This document shows positions 35,436-47,848 of a DNA stretch of 64,000 nucleotides, piece after piece. A model generated the notes under the pieces. That model searched no databases. It saw only the letters and a list, made by a program, of their open reading frames with translations, and had not been told where the DNA came from. A program made the translations under genes and the position numbers. Positions within the stretch are counted from its first letter, which is position 1; each line of letters opens with the position of its first letter. The stretch is taken from NCBI GenBank assembly GCA_033239525.1, contig BSYO01000003.1:1234001-1298000 (forward strand), given 5' to 3'. The stretch comes from Nepenthes gracilis (Eukaryota > Streptophyta > Magnoliopsida > Caryophyllales > Nepenthaceae).

Positions 35436-37539
35436 TTAAAATAAAGTTTCCATGATTGGCCGTGCTTTACAAATAGCCTCCAATGGTTCAGCTCTAGGCA
35501 TTGTAGTTCCCGTCCCTTCGGTCATTTCCACTTTTTCTTCACCAACCCTTTCCCACTCAAAGCATTGAATTAGTGAAGCAACAACTAATCGGATTACACG
35601 GCTAGCTAATGCTTCTCCAGGGCAAGTCCTTCTTCCAACTCCAAACGGGATATACTTGTAGTTGTAACATACATTAACATCTATACCTTGAAACCTTTCA
35701 GGCTTGAAATTTGTTGGATCCTCCCACAAATTGGGATCTCTATGAATTGCCCATGCATTGCCCAATAGCATGGTTCCTTGCGGTATTTTGAATCCACCAA
35801 TTTCACAATCTTGAGATGGCATATGTGGCAATAAAAGTGGGGCCACGGGATACAATCGGAGAGTCTCAAATATTATGTTATTGAGGTATTGTAATTTTGA
35901 AAGGTCTAATTCTTCTATCAACCGATCATCTCCCACATGAGTATTAATTTCGTTTCTAGCCTTGGATAATTCTTCGGGATGGTTAAGTAGTAGTGACATC
36001 ACCCATTCTATTGTATTTGATGTGGTATTATGTCCTGCAATTAGTATACTCTATATAAAAAATAAAATTTTTAATTAAAAAAGAGAAGTAAGCAACATGT
36101 ATTTAAAAAAATAGTCTTAACTTGCATCTTCTATAACAAAATAATTAAAAAAAATCCCATAATCTCTAGTTTCTCTCCTTCCTTTTTCATGCCATATTAG
36201 GCAAGCCACTAGACATTTCTAATACCTATATAACCCAACAAGCTACACCCTTTACCCATTACCTGTCAGATTCCATGCTACCAATATCCATTTGACTCCC
36301 TTACCCTCCTTTGATCACATGGCCTTATCATGCCTTAGTGGAGATATGACCTCACCCTTACTAGCACAATCAAGGCTTCTTAAGGTAAAATTTGTGAATA
36401 TTAATCTCGTCGTTAGAGGATTCTGGGTGGGAAGGAAAAGTGGGTGGTCGCATGACTGGTTAGGATGGATGCCCACTTCAAATATGATCCTATGAGAATT
36501 ATATTGTAGTTAGTTATCCCCAACAGAATAATTTCATTTCTTTCCCTACGAGGCTACAAAATATAGTCCATTTTTATGATATTTTGATACTACTTTTCAC
36601 ATAAAAATAGTTAGTCAAAGAGTCGAATTATCTCACCACAATGAAGCCTTTAATAGTGACATCGGAGAAAAATTTTGGATCTGACTGTTGCAACGACAAT
36701 AAATGATCAATTATAGTATGTTTGTAGTTATATGTTCTTCTTTCCATGATTAGACTTTGAAGAAAGGTATCAACCCTATGAGCAAGCTTCTTAATCCTTT
36801 TTTCAAATCCCTGATAGTTGACCAATCTCAAAATAGGGATAAAATCAGCAGGGTTTGATGTCGTAGCGTGTTTATGAATCTCATAAACTATATCCATAAA
36901 CTTTGTTGCTTCTTCAGAATTTTGCCCGTAATATTTCTTTCCAGTTAACATCCTCACCAGTACCTTAAACACTAATTCACCAAAAAAAGGCCTTAATTCT
37001 ACCTTGGCCTTGCCAACAGAACTGTTTTGTCTCGACTTTTGGTGAAGCTTTTCAAGCAACTCCTTCACTTCCTCTCTTCTGACTTCTGTAAACCTTGAAA
37101 GTTGATGCGGCGAGAAGATCTCGGAAGTGATGACCTTTCTAAGTCTCCGCCAGTGCTCCCCATATGGCACGTTGACGACAGTGGTAAAATTGTAGCCGAT
37201 ATGCTTGCTCACTATTTGGAAGGGACGGTTAGCGAAGGTAACATCGTTTTTACCAGAAAAACATTCTTGAATGAGAGAGGGGGATTCAATGACAACAACA
37301 CGACAAGATCCAAATAGGAGGGAGAAGATGGGACCGTACTTGGGTGAAAGGTTGTGCAAAGTCTGTGGGAGGGGCTCTTTCAAGTGGTGGAGATGGCCGA
37401 TGATCGGAAAAGCCGGTGGGCTTGGTGGTAGCTTCTTTGGGTTTGGTGATTTCCGTAGCAGATGTGTCAAGAATTTGATGAGGAGGAAGAGGGATAGTAG
37501 AAAGAGAGGTGGGTACAGCCATTGCCATGTTTCTTCCAT
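35436..37539 (-). CDS. CYP81: CYP81-type cytochrome P450, copy B, apparently intact (two exons)
   Basis: Exon 1 is 37539-36637 (301 codons), the intron is 36636-36051 (GTGAGA...TATAG, phase 0) and exon 2 is 36050-35436 (204 codons plus stop). That gives 505 residues, normal for plant P450s. Visible features are an N-terminal membrane anchor (about residues 9-28), the proline hinge KKLPPSPPAFPIIGHL (35-50), WRRLR (helix C), an I-helix AGHNTTS, ETLR (K-helix), FKPERF, and the haem loop PFGVGRRTCPGE with its Cys ligand. The sequence pattern is CYP81, a family of ER-bound monooxygenases of phenylpropanoid and isoflavonoid, lignan or glucosinolate metabolism. The substrate cannot be told. Asn replaces the usual Asp/Glu before Thr in the I-helix. 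The start is the first ATG, 68 bases after a TATA box. Confidence 0.88.
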
Positions 37540-37607
37540 GCCTGTTGAATATCTTTATTTTGTCGTAGGCCCTCGAAGAATACATGTGGTGTTGGCCGCA
37601 GCGCTAC

Positions 37608-37615
37608 TATTTATA
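37608..37615 (-). promoter_or_regulatory. TATA box of CYP-B
   Basis: On the minus strand this reads TATAAATA within GCATATAAATAGTAGC, about 70 bases before the ATG. This is a typical plant core-promoter position. Confidence 0.65.
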
Positions 37616-38973
37616 TGCAAGGCCAAGAGTTTAGCATAGTGGTGCCGTTCCTTGACCAACACATGAGTACTACTGTCATATTATCAAGTGGGGTGGGCAC
37701 AGCAACGAGAAATTATGTATCGTTTTTGAGAGCAACTAAACTGATACAAAGTTATTACGGGAAGCAAGTTGGCTAAATTATTAAGTGGTTGATAAAGAAG
37801 TGGATGTAGCTAGCTACTTATAAAATATGAGAATTGCTACCTGTCTATTTTTTGCAATTAACCAGCAATTTTTTGCCCTAGATGTAGGATCTGTTTTATT
37901 TATTTATTTATATTTTAAAATTTAAATGGAGTCTAGAGTTGTAAATGAATTATTGGGCATGAGATAAGTAATATTTTCCGTATGATATATGCATTTATTT
38001 CTTTATTGTTCAACATAATACTATTTATTATTTTCAAACAAAATCCATTATTTTACGCCGAAGGGGGAGCGATTAATTACAGTTGGGAAGGTTTTTCCTT
38101 TGAAGAACAATCTTATTTTGAAAAAGTACCATTTACACAAGTTATTAACACAAAAATCCAAAGGTGTGAGTTGTAAAATTATTTGAATGACAAGCGAATA
38201 TGCGTAACTAAAATTTGACATTAAAAATACCTTTTCTAATTTACCTATTAGAAAAATCATTTTTAGATTCCATTCTCAATTACACTCAATTTTTTATGTC
38301 TCCAAGGATTTCAGGAATGGTCGGAAGTGTGTAGGGTGTCCAATTCATGGCGTAGGATTGAAAAGGATGGACGTGCAATTCATGATCAAGTGTAATCACA
38401 GCTCAGTTGGTGAATATATAAAATTTGATTTTTCCATAGAGAGAATGTAAATTAAATTCTAAAATGTTTCAAGAAAAACCTAATGCATTTGGTAAACTAT
38501 TTTTCTTAATAAATCTATCAGTTGTGCTGGTTTTTTCTTAAGCATGAGCTTCAGCGCATTGGTTCATGCCATCTAGTTACCACATATATTCGATCGATGT
38601 AAAAGGCTAAATAAACTTGCAATAGAAAATAAAATACACATATTAACAACTTTGTAAATCTTAAGAGAGAGAGAAATGAGCTTCACTAGTGTGAGTTGCT
38701 ATATTTTATTATTTAGAGTTTAGAGATTATGTATGTATCTATTATTGTTATAGTATAAGATTTCGGAACGTTCTATCAGGTGGATTCTTCCCTCCATTTT
38801 CAAAAGTTTTTCATGTAAAATACTTAATTTTTTAATTGCCATATTTTTCTAATCATGCTATATCTAATTAGTTTTATTTTTTAATCATAAATAAGAACTA
38901 AAAACTCTGTATCACTAATAAGTTTTAATATAATGTACATGATCTTATATTATATAATGATATGGACTATTCT

Positions 38974-39357
38974 GATAATTTAAACTCGTAACCTTCTAAT
39001 CATATGATAATATATTTATCAATTTTGTAAAGACTATTATTCATATATTGAGAAATATTTGACAATATTAACACGATTGTATTTACAATGGGTTTTCAAT
39101 AATTTTGCAAATTCCATCAAAAAATAAATTTTGCCAAAAATTCCAAAATCAAGTCACCCCATAAATTTTGACAATTTAAACTCGTAACCTTCTAATCATA
39201 CAATAATATATTTATCGATTTTATAAAGACTCTTCTTCATATATTGAGAAATATTTGACAATATTAACACAATTGTATTTACAAGGGGTTCTCAATAATT
39301 TAGCAAATTCCATCAAAAAATAAGTTCTGCCAAAAATTCCAAAATCAAATCACCCCT
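38974..39357. repeat. 196-bp tandem duplication private to unit 3
   Basis: Two copies share TTTAAACTCGTAACC...GAAATATTTGACAATATT...TCAAATCACCCC with matching anchors at 38981/39177 and 39155/39351, giving a 196-bp period. Unit 1 has a single copy near 21090-21280. Confidence 0.85.
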
Positions 39358-41219
39358 TAGAAAATGGAAGAACATTAGCATCATTCATCACGAAAGCAGA
39401 ACTAACTTTTTCCTGCCTTCATTTTCGGTTTACCCTATTAGCATATCATACTGCATTTTGGAAGCCTTTCATTCATAGGTTGTGATTTGGGATTTTCTTC
39501 CTTCCAAATCAGAACTTATGCAATCTGAAATTAATTGTAACCGAATCTTCAAAAAATTAAAATATTGTCTGAATTATAAATGAGCCAAGCCATAACCAAA
39601 CCAAGATGTGGAAGGCTAAGCTCCTAAGAAGAAGCCAAAGTACAAATAGAGGTTGTCTATAATTCAGGTACTCTGACAGAGGCTTTAGTAGATAGCCGAG
39701 ATTTTCCCAAAATAATATCGTCCCATATTGTTATAATGAACAAATCATGTGACAATAAGGAAAGTATATATTATAAATGCTGGATTATAATATAAGCACT
39801 GAAGAGTACTGTAGATCTGGTCAGGATTTTCAATCAAATTCACAGCCTTCTAAAATAGTCTAAACATCTCTAAAAAATAAAAAAAAATTATAGAAAAAGG
39901 AGCTTTACATTGCTAAATCAAACATGCTATCGGGATATAATTAGGATATTATTTTTGTATTAGGCGAAAGAAGTTCATTTGACCACTTCCCCTTACAACC
40001 AAAATCTAGAGTTATTTTGGCCCCTGGGCTTACCATAGTCATCACGCAAAACTCATTTGGGCATGAAGCCTAATGACGGAAACCCATCCACTGTTCTACC
40101 CATCCATCTGCCTCAAAGGTCATACCATCTATATGGTGGTTCTTTTTTCAAATATTATTATTTTTAAATTGACTAATGTGTCAATCTAATCATACTTAAA
40201 AAAAAAAAAAGTGTTACTCTGATTTAATTATTATGTAATTTATATTTTATATATTTAAATATATGTCAATTTGGTGTAATTTTTAATTGACTAGATATAT
40301 CATTAATTCTTTAAATGCGACCACTTAAAAGATTTGTGTATTTATCAATTTACTTATTTTAGACGCAACTCTTACATTAATTTTAGGAAAAACAAAGATG
40401 GTGAGTATTCATTTTCATGTGAATTTAAATACTTTTTTACATGGCAAATATAACACAAATATCTTCTAATAAAACAAATAGATCTACGCACTATGTTTTT
40501 GGTATAGACAACTCATATTTGGGTGACTAATAATACTATTGGGTGTCAATGGTGGCCTCCGCCGGTAGGTTGGGCGGCTGACACCTTAAGGTGGCATAAA
40601 CAATGGTTGGGGTGTGGTTGATAGGGGTCAAGGGGTGTTTAACAACAAATATTAAGGGTAGATTTAGTTGAGACATAGAATGATTAATTCTATATGATAA
40701 TTTTTATAAAAGATTTTTTGTAAACAAAGGGGTATTTAACTATTCCACGTAGAAAAACTCTGATTTTGTTTAATTGCAAGTTGGGATACTTATAATCAAT
40801 TCGGACTGTTATTTACTAATTTTATTATTATTTCATAGTTATTTTCATTGATTTTAAAATTTTTAAAATAGACTTATTTGCAATGCAGAGATATCTTTTT
40901 CATTTAGTTTCCATCTTTCTTTTGCCCACTAATTGATGTAATAGTTTTTTTTTTTTTAATTTGATCTATAACTTTCAGCGTCTCCTTCCGTGGAAAGAGC
41001 ATTTATTCAAAAATTTTTAACTTAATTGACAGAATAGAAAAGGTATAATAAATTCAAACACGCTTATGTTTAGATCTGAATAATTACTTGGAGCAGCAAC
41101 GGATATTGTAATGTCCAGATATTTTTATCAAAAAAATTGAAATTTAATTAGTTGAATTTATTTTTTTGGCATATAATAGTAAAAATATTTACAAAATGGT
41201 AATAATAAAAATATTTTAT

Positions 41220-41255
<36 letters not shown>

Positions 41256-41699
41256 GATTTATATGTATATAATAATAATAATAACAATAATAAAATCCCT
41301 GCCACCTCACCTCCTTATCGACTTTTCTTCTCTGCCTTCCGTCCTCACCTTCTTTTCCTCTCGTCTCTCTCTCTCTCTCTCTCTCTCTCAACGGCCTCCA
41401 GCGTGGCCGTTTCGTTCGAATCTTCACCCGAACCAATTTACTGCTGTGGCAACCCGACGATTACCTCTGCCCCCCCCGACCGTTTCACCTCCATGGCTCT
41501 ATTTAACCATTGCGTCTGTGAGTGTGTGCTGGTGAGTGGAAGGAAGAAAAAACGGAGTTGTGAGTGGGAGTAAAGTAAGGCATGGTTCATCTATGAGGTG
41601 CCTTCTTCATCGCCATCGCCGATCTTATTGACGAGCAACGGGCGGCTTACTTATCAAATTACAGGAACAGTTCTCACCTGTTGGCCGGAATGGACGACT

Positions 41700-42505
41700 A
41701 ACTAATATGGCATAATGAGCACTGTGAAGTAGAGAATAAAAAATAGAGAATAGAAATGAACATCGAATTTTATGTGGAAAACCCTTATGAATTAAGAAAA
41801 AATTACGGAATACTAAGTTCACTAAGAATCACTAAATATAAGAATGTTACACGAGGCGAAAACAAGAACAGAGCAAAGTAATCAATATTCTCATACTTGT
41901 TTCTCTCACAGTTCTCTTTCTTTTTTTTTTTTTATCTCCTTTGTTATAATCTTACTCTGTCTTGGCCGGTGTCTTCTCCTTCTTCTTCTACTTGCAATGT
42001 GCAAAGTGTACATACATATACACACGACCATCGCCATAGCTCAGCGGTTGGTGCTTAACTTCTAAGGCTCGCCTGCATGTGCATGCCTGGCCCTGCAGCA
42101 GGCGACGCGTGCCTGCTTCTACAGGCTTATCAGCCCTTGGAGTCTCGAGAATGACTTCCACCAACCACCCAGAAGAGTATGTCAACTGTACACTCTTTGG
42201 GTATGACAGTCTTTCAAAACTCCCAAATATGGCATGTCAACTCTGTTGTCCGTTACTTCACATTAGCCAATCAACCACAACGTTGACCGGTCGAAGTAGC
42301 CCATCACGCTCCTCCAGACGACTCACAACTTACGACGGTCAATATATTGACCAGAAGAGTTGACTTTGGTCAACTTCGTTGACCGAAATAGTTGACTCTG
42401 ATTAACTTCGTTGATCGAAATTTCTTCCTCTCAGCACATTCGTACTCTAATCAAGTCCTACAGACTTCCACACGGAAGTGATCCCAATAGATCTCTACTG
42501 TGCCA
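41700..42505 (-). mobile_element. Possible LTR remnant nested in the 41-47 kb debris
   Basis: The ends form an imperfect inverted repeat: CACTGTGAAGTAGAG at about 41720, and GGCACAGTAGAG on the minus strand from about 42505. The interior has TTTTATGTGGAAAACCC, a motif common in plant LTR transcripts. No target duplication was found, so limits and orientation are tentative. Confidence 0.3.
42359..42421. repeat. 32-bp tandem repeat rich in TTGAC (W-box) cores
   Basis: Two units start GTTGACT at 42359 and 42391 and end GACCGAAATA or GATCGAAAT. With neighbours at about 42281 and 42334-42352, the region holds several TTGAC or GTCAA cores on both strands. Confidence 0.7.
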
Positions 42506-42529
42506 TCGCGTTAACCGTTGTCGGCTCGG

Positions 42530-42592
42530 AAGTCGAAGCTGAAGCCAAAAACGAAGCAGAAGCCAGAGACGACGCCGAAGCCGAAGCCGAAG
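42530..42592 (+). repeat. GAAGCC-type hexanucleotide repeat
   Basis: Imperfect repeats of GAAGC(C/T)GAAG(C/T)C. It could encode a Glu/Ala run, but no longer frame supports a protein. Confidence 0.6.
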
Positions 42593-42639
42593 TGAAGTCG
42601 AATTTGAGCCATGTTCAGGAACGGTTAAATCAGGTAAGT

Positions 42640-42765
42640 GAATCCCGTTTACTGTAATTTCTACTCAATTTGCAAGTGACCCCTCCACTGTCATTTCTCA
42701 TTGAAATTTTGCAAGTAAAATCCTGCTACTGTCATTTCTCCTCTAATTTGCAAGTGAATCCTCAT
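42640..42765. repeat. Three diverged units of about 36-41 bp
   Basis: ACTGT(A/C)ATTTCT followed by AATTTGCAAGTGA recurs with starts at 42651, 42687 and 42728. Confidence 0.65.
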
Positions 42766-42987
42766 CATTTCACTTCTTCCTTCATTTCAAGTATAATTTC
42801 TAATTTCTGTTAGTGAATCATTCCTTTCCTTCTCTCATGCTCACCTTCTTTCCATTCGTGCCGTGATTGGCTATGTCTTTGTGAGGTGGAAATTGAGAAC
42901 GAAAACAGAGCCTCGTGCTCTATCGGATTGATTTGGGTGTATATCGGGTTCTGTTTTTTATACGAAATGCGGTAAATACAATTGTGT

Positions 42988-43375
42988 ATGCAGCCTTGTG
43001 TGGGTGTCGGTGTGGGTGTGTTCTAGGTGTGCTCTGTCTGGATGTGTTTTGTATTCCGTGTGTGTTGTGGTGTGTGTGTGTAGCAGAATGTGGGAGAGCC
43101 GCGTGCAGGTGCCGCTGCCAGTGGGGCTGTGCGTGTGTAGCCTTGTGTGGGTGTGACAATGTGTTGCTGTGTGTAGCCATGTGTGGGCGTGCTCTGTGTG
43201 TGTGGGTGTGGTGAAGCAGCAGATGCTGTTGTGTGCGTGTGTGTGCGGGCGAGTGCAAGTCAGGTGTGTGTGTGTGTGTGTAAGAACGTGTGTGTGTGAG
43301 CTGTGTGCTATGAGTGCTGGCACAGTGCTGCCGTGTGTGAGTGAGTGTGTGTGTGTAGGTGTGAGCTGAAAATGG
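42988..43375. repeat. GT-rich low-complexity tract
   Basis: Irregular GTGTGTGGGTGTG-type sequence. Open frames on both strands here (Cys/Val-rich or His/Thr-rich) are compositional artefacts. Confidence 0.8.
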
Positions 43376-45480
43376 TGGAAAATGTGTCAGCGTGAGTGTG
43401 AGTGACCATATGCGTAAATATATTTATATGTGCATGTTGGTGCTAACGCATTCATGTGTATGGACATATATATATATGCTTCAAAGTATGAATCTAAGCA
43501 CTTATAGATGATATTTATGATGTGTATCTCTTGTATTAGAAATGTATGTTCTACATGTGTAAGTGAGAATATGTGTATATTTTAAATTTTAAGGATGATT
43601 ATAGAATGAAATTAATTGTGTTGAATATTGTGATAGAAATCTTGAGAAATTATTTGAAAGGGAATCTAATAAAAATAGAGATTATTGGCCATGGCTGTAG
43701 ACATTGTAATGCAACAGAATGGAAGAATAGTTTAATAGTTGCATTAAGTAAAATATAATATCTCGGTTTAAGTTTATCTACTCTTCGTGCTTTGAGAAAT
43801 TTCTTCGTGTTAGATTTGATGGGGTGAGTACAGTCCCTAGTCAGCACTGAATGACGTTCTATTGTTGACGTTGCAACGCTTTCTTTGCGTTATACTTGGT
43901 GTGTGAGTAATTGAATTCATTGGCTTCCTACTGTCAATGTCGAGGAGTGTATGAAAACATTAAAATATCTGATCGAATGGGAGGTTATGGTACTTAAATG
44001 TGGTCTACGCTTGTCTGATATTGATTTTTGTGTCCTGGTAGTGTTGAAGTATATTGCCTAGTTTGGCGGGATGCTTATGGCCATGTGAATATCATAGATC
44101 ATGATATTGAGGATATCATGGCGGGAAATGTTGGGTTTGACGTGTAAGGTATCTTCTATATCTGGTAGAGTCGGAAGATGAGTATGCTCAGGAGACGTCC
44201 GTACTTTGTTTGACAGAGTCTTTGTGGACCATGAATCTTGGTTGAAGGTCGAATTTGCAAGTATCAGATAACCCGTGCAAGTACCCAGCTGTCGGGGGGA
44301 TATACGCAACCTTTGGTTCACAGTGGTGGAATAAGATTCATGAATTTTCTTATGATTTTCTATGATTGTGAGTACCTCATTAGTTGTGTTGATAGTATCC
44401 TTGTGTGGATTCTGAGATATTCGAATTCGGTGGAATCCATATTGATTGTTATCGTGACTATGCTGGTTATTCTAGCTGACATATAAACCAGGGAAATCCC
44501 CAATCATCGTTGATGTCGGATTCCAAGGGATTACCATTGATTATTGGCACTCTGTTATTTTTTGGATGTGCAAGTCAAGTGGGACATATCTTGTCTAGAG
44601 TCGTATTTACGACGTGTTGTAATCTGTCTCGGATATAGTATGTTTTTAGAGTATGTTGAGACATTTGTAGTGTGACATTCGAGATCGTTATTGTTATTAG
44701 CGTTTTTTGTTATGATCACTTGTTGGATTTTTTGCTCACCCTTATATTTTCTTGGTTCCAAATTGAGTAGACAGCGTCTAGCTTGGAGGAGACACATCTG
44801 TATTGCAGGAACATGTTTCGATAGAGAAGAAGGTTCTAATAGCCAATTGAGGAATTTAAGTAGGCATGGAGATTTATGTATTTTCTTTTGTTGAGTTTAT
44901 TTCTTCTTTAGCATGTCTTTGTGGATGATGGATGAATTATCATGATGTAGTTAAATCAAAAGAATGAAATAGTCTGAAATGTGGAACTATTATAGTTTGT
45001 TTTAAAATTTTAGTCCACGTGTGCGGCTTGAGTCATGTGTTTGAGTATGTAGGCTTGGGTCGCCATAGATACAAGTAACATAAATGTGTTGTCAAATATT
45101 CACATAAATAGTAGTATATAATTTTTTGCTATTTAGATATAATCATAAATCAGACTTTGATGTTAGATATTTGTTTATAAGGCCATTATTAATTAATGAT
45201 TCTTATTTTTTTGGAAGATTTTTACATATTATATGATCTTATATGATTGAAAGTTTTTAATATATTTGATATTATTACTTGTTCATCATTTCTGCACAAT
45301 TTTATAATTGTAATTGGTTCCATGAGTTTAGTATAATTTCTACGTTTATATAATTGTTGGCATGTTAGATGTTTTGATATTTATCTATAGTTTTTGCTTA
45401 CTTTACCTATATTTGGATATCATTGGCATTTTAGATTTTGATATTAACTATCGTCTATTATATATTTTGTTCGATATATC
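43376..45480. other. Non-coding AT-rich sequence within the LTR debris
   Basis: I see no protein family or RNA gene. It contains a 62-bp motif at 45291-45352 that is nearly identical to 29910-29971. Confidence 0.4.
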
Positions 45481-46494
45481 TGATGGGTCCCGAAACCCAT
45501 GGCCCAAAATTATGATTGCGGGTCTAGAGGATCATAAAGATAAGTTGGCCCAAGAGGCCCACGAGCCCAACTTGGCCCAAAAGACTAAGTTGGTCCCAAG
45601 CGCCTGCGAATTTAAACTAAGAAGCCCCGAATAGCAATGGCAGTTCGAAAGGACATTTTGACCCAAGTAAGCGCGAGGACACCACGTGTGGCTGACGTCA
45701 TCAACCAAGTCGCGAGGACCTTACCAGAAGAAGCGTCCGAGAACCTAGCGCAACGAGCAAAGGATGCATAGGGCTTTCAACAGACGAAGACGGCTTCAAC
45801 ATTCCTGCGCCTTAAGGATAATGAATCAAAATGACCAAGGATGCCAGCTCTGATGACTCGCATAGCACACGCTGCTATGAAAGATTCAACGGCCTCTGAC
45901 ACGCCGAATACGCAAGGCTGATGTCCCCGACACTCCGTACCTGCAAAGCAGGCGCCCCTGCACGTCGTATCTGCAGACTGTGACGGGTATTCCTGTCACG
46001 CCGCACCTGCAGAGTCGATGGCAGGCAGTCCAGACACGCCAGTGCCACGTGTCCCCATCTTAACGAAATAATTTCCTCTTATAAATACCCCCTTTCAGGC
46101 AGCAAAGAGGGGATTCCAGAAATTTTTATCTGAGCATACTTGGTAAAGAACTCTCGAGAGAAAAAAGAAAAGGCAAAGAGGAAAAGTGAAGGAAAAAAGA
46201 AGCAAGATTTCTCACGCTGTAACCCATGTGGAGACAAATCGCTTCACAGGCTCCCGTTGTATTCCTTCGCCGTAATAGTGAAACTTCTCGGACGTTCCGT
46301 CCGCTGTCGTGGTTTTTACCCCTTCTTGCATAACGGGATTTTTCACGTAAATCGCATGTTCTCTTTGTATCCTCGTACTCCTTTTTCACTGTTCATTCTC
46401 GACTTACTTTGTGCTGTTCGTTTCCGTCCGTCCACAAACTCACAAGGCCGCTCGTGCTTCGATAGATAAATGGCCGGAACACACGGATGCAACA
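45481..46494 (+). mobile_element. Solo LTR, 1014 bp, with perfect 5-bp target duplication
   Basis: It starts TGATGGGTCCCG and ends GGATGCAACA, flanked by ATATC at 45476-45480 and 46495-46499. A TATA box (CTTATAAATACCCCC, about 46078) is followed by a Lys/Arg-codon-like purine-rich leader and the CGTGGTTTTTACCCC...TTTTTCACGTAAA motif typical of plant LTR R-regions. No internal domain flanks it. Confidence 0.9.
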
Positions 46495-47848
46495 ATATCC
46501 ATTTATAAAAATGTATACATATTTTGTTATCACTCTTACCATAATTTTTGCTAATATTTCAAATTAGCAAATTTGGATATATTTATAGAAATTTTAAATC
46601 ATATAAAGGCTCACGGAAGATTAGTTTTAAAATATTTTAGTTGTTTTACTTGTATTTTAGTTATTCATTTCAATAGTTGGTTGGATTTTAATTTATACAC
46701 GACTGTCAGCTGAGAATTCTTTTTAGTTTCAGTACAACATTAAAGTTTATTGATAGATATTCAGATTTTGGTTTAAGATAAATTTTCTTACTTATAGTTT
46801 AAGTCAAGTAGTTATTGAATATTTAGTGTCACTTTTGATTGTGGTTTTTGAATCTTGTATATGGTCATTTAATAATTATTTAGACTAATTAGCAGCATTT
46901 ATTGTAAGCTCAAGTCTCATTATTTAGTTTGGATTGAAGTCGGTATATTTAATGCTTAATTATGTTATCTAATTAAAGCATACTTGATGTTAATAAAATT
47001 CGGTTTGGGATTTGGAAATAATAATTATAGTCAAATTTTATTAATTGATGTTAATAAAATTCGACTTTAAATTTGGACGTATTAAATTAGTGTCAGATTT
47101 TGTTAATATCTAAGATTTTGGGTTAGGGACGTTTGACCCTCACACATTGTAAAGTTATCACTAAATGATATCAATTAACTTAACAGTCAATTTTGTATTA
47201 TATAATAGATACATACAAGTTTGTTAGTAGTAAAATTAAATATTTTTTAAAAAATATTTAATTAAGTAAATTTTCTTCCAATCAGTATCCATAATCAACT
47301 TAACTGTTGAAATATTTTTACCGTGCAAGATGATTAAAATAAAATAAAAATAATATTCGATATCTAACAGCTGGCAAATAGAGTTTTATCGTGTTACGCT
47401 ATTGATCTTCATCTTTTTACAATTGAATTTGTTTTGTTGGCATTACGCCAGGAACTATTGTTCCAAAAAGAAGATATTTTAATAAATAAAATAATATTAT
47501 TTAATTTTTTTTGTGTAAAAAAAAATAAATTATAAATTATAACTGACACAAAAATTTTTAATACAAAATACATAATTCATATAAAATAATTTATTAGTTT
47601 TTTTTTTTCAAAAATTACAGTTTAAATAATTTATCATTTACAAAACTATTGCGTGCTGTAAGCTAGCATGAAATATGGACGGAAGGCTAGCCGGCCTAAC
47701 ACAAACCGAAGAGTTGGGTCATGTTTGGCATGGTCCAAAACTATTCATCACAAGTGAAGACATACCATGCCATGCCATGCGAGATACAACCTAGTTAGCG
47801 CCTTTAAAGCCTCATATATTGATTGATTTTTTTTTTTAAAAAAAAAAA
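46495..47848. other. AT-rich intergenic DNA
   Basis: No gene is visible. The left 650 bp belongs to the LTR debris. The rest leads into CYP-D and includes CCATGCCATGCC repeats near 47767. Confidence 0.4.

Larger units (their letters stand above)
31800..41108. repeat. P450 duplication unit 3 (complete: downstream flank, CYP-B, upstream flank)
   Basis: The left part matches unit 2 (23930-28826) and the right part matches unit 1 (16390-23830). This is the only complete unit, and its length (about 9.3 kb) sets the period of the array. Outside CYP-B and the integrase fossil I see no gene. The upstream flank (37620-41108) is AT-rich and non-coding. Confidence 0.82.
41109..47160. mobile_element. 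Gypsy-type LTR debris starting TGTAATGTCC, with nested insertions
   Basis: Homology to P450 unit 1 stops exactly where TGTAATGTCC begins (41109). The same start occurs at 50589. The segment has (TAA)n at about 41222-41255, a CT-rich tract at 41365-41390, a GT-rich tract (42988-43375) and AT-rich DNA. Positions 46550-46600 resemble 58260-58300 (AAATTAGCA.AT and following). No gag or pol domain is visible. The right end is not sharply defined, so the span is approximate. Confidence 0.4.

Noticed and set aside
42640..42765. CRISPR-like spaced repeats
   Set aside because: Only three diverged units of unequal length in plant nuclear DNA, with no cas genes; it is a simple tandem repeat.
42915..43369. 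Cys/Val-rich and His/Thr-rich frames
   Set aside because: They are produced by GT/CA low complexity; all frames are open by composition.
46126..46469. Frames in the 45481 solo LTR leader
   Set aside because: They fall in the LTR leader region with purine-rich composition and no domain.
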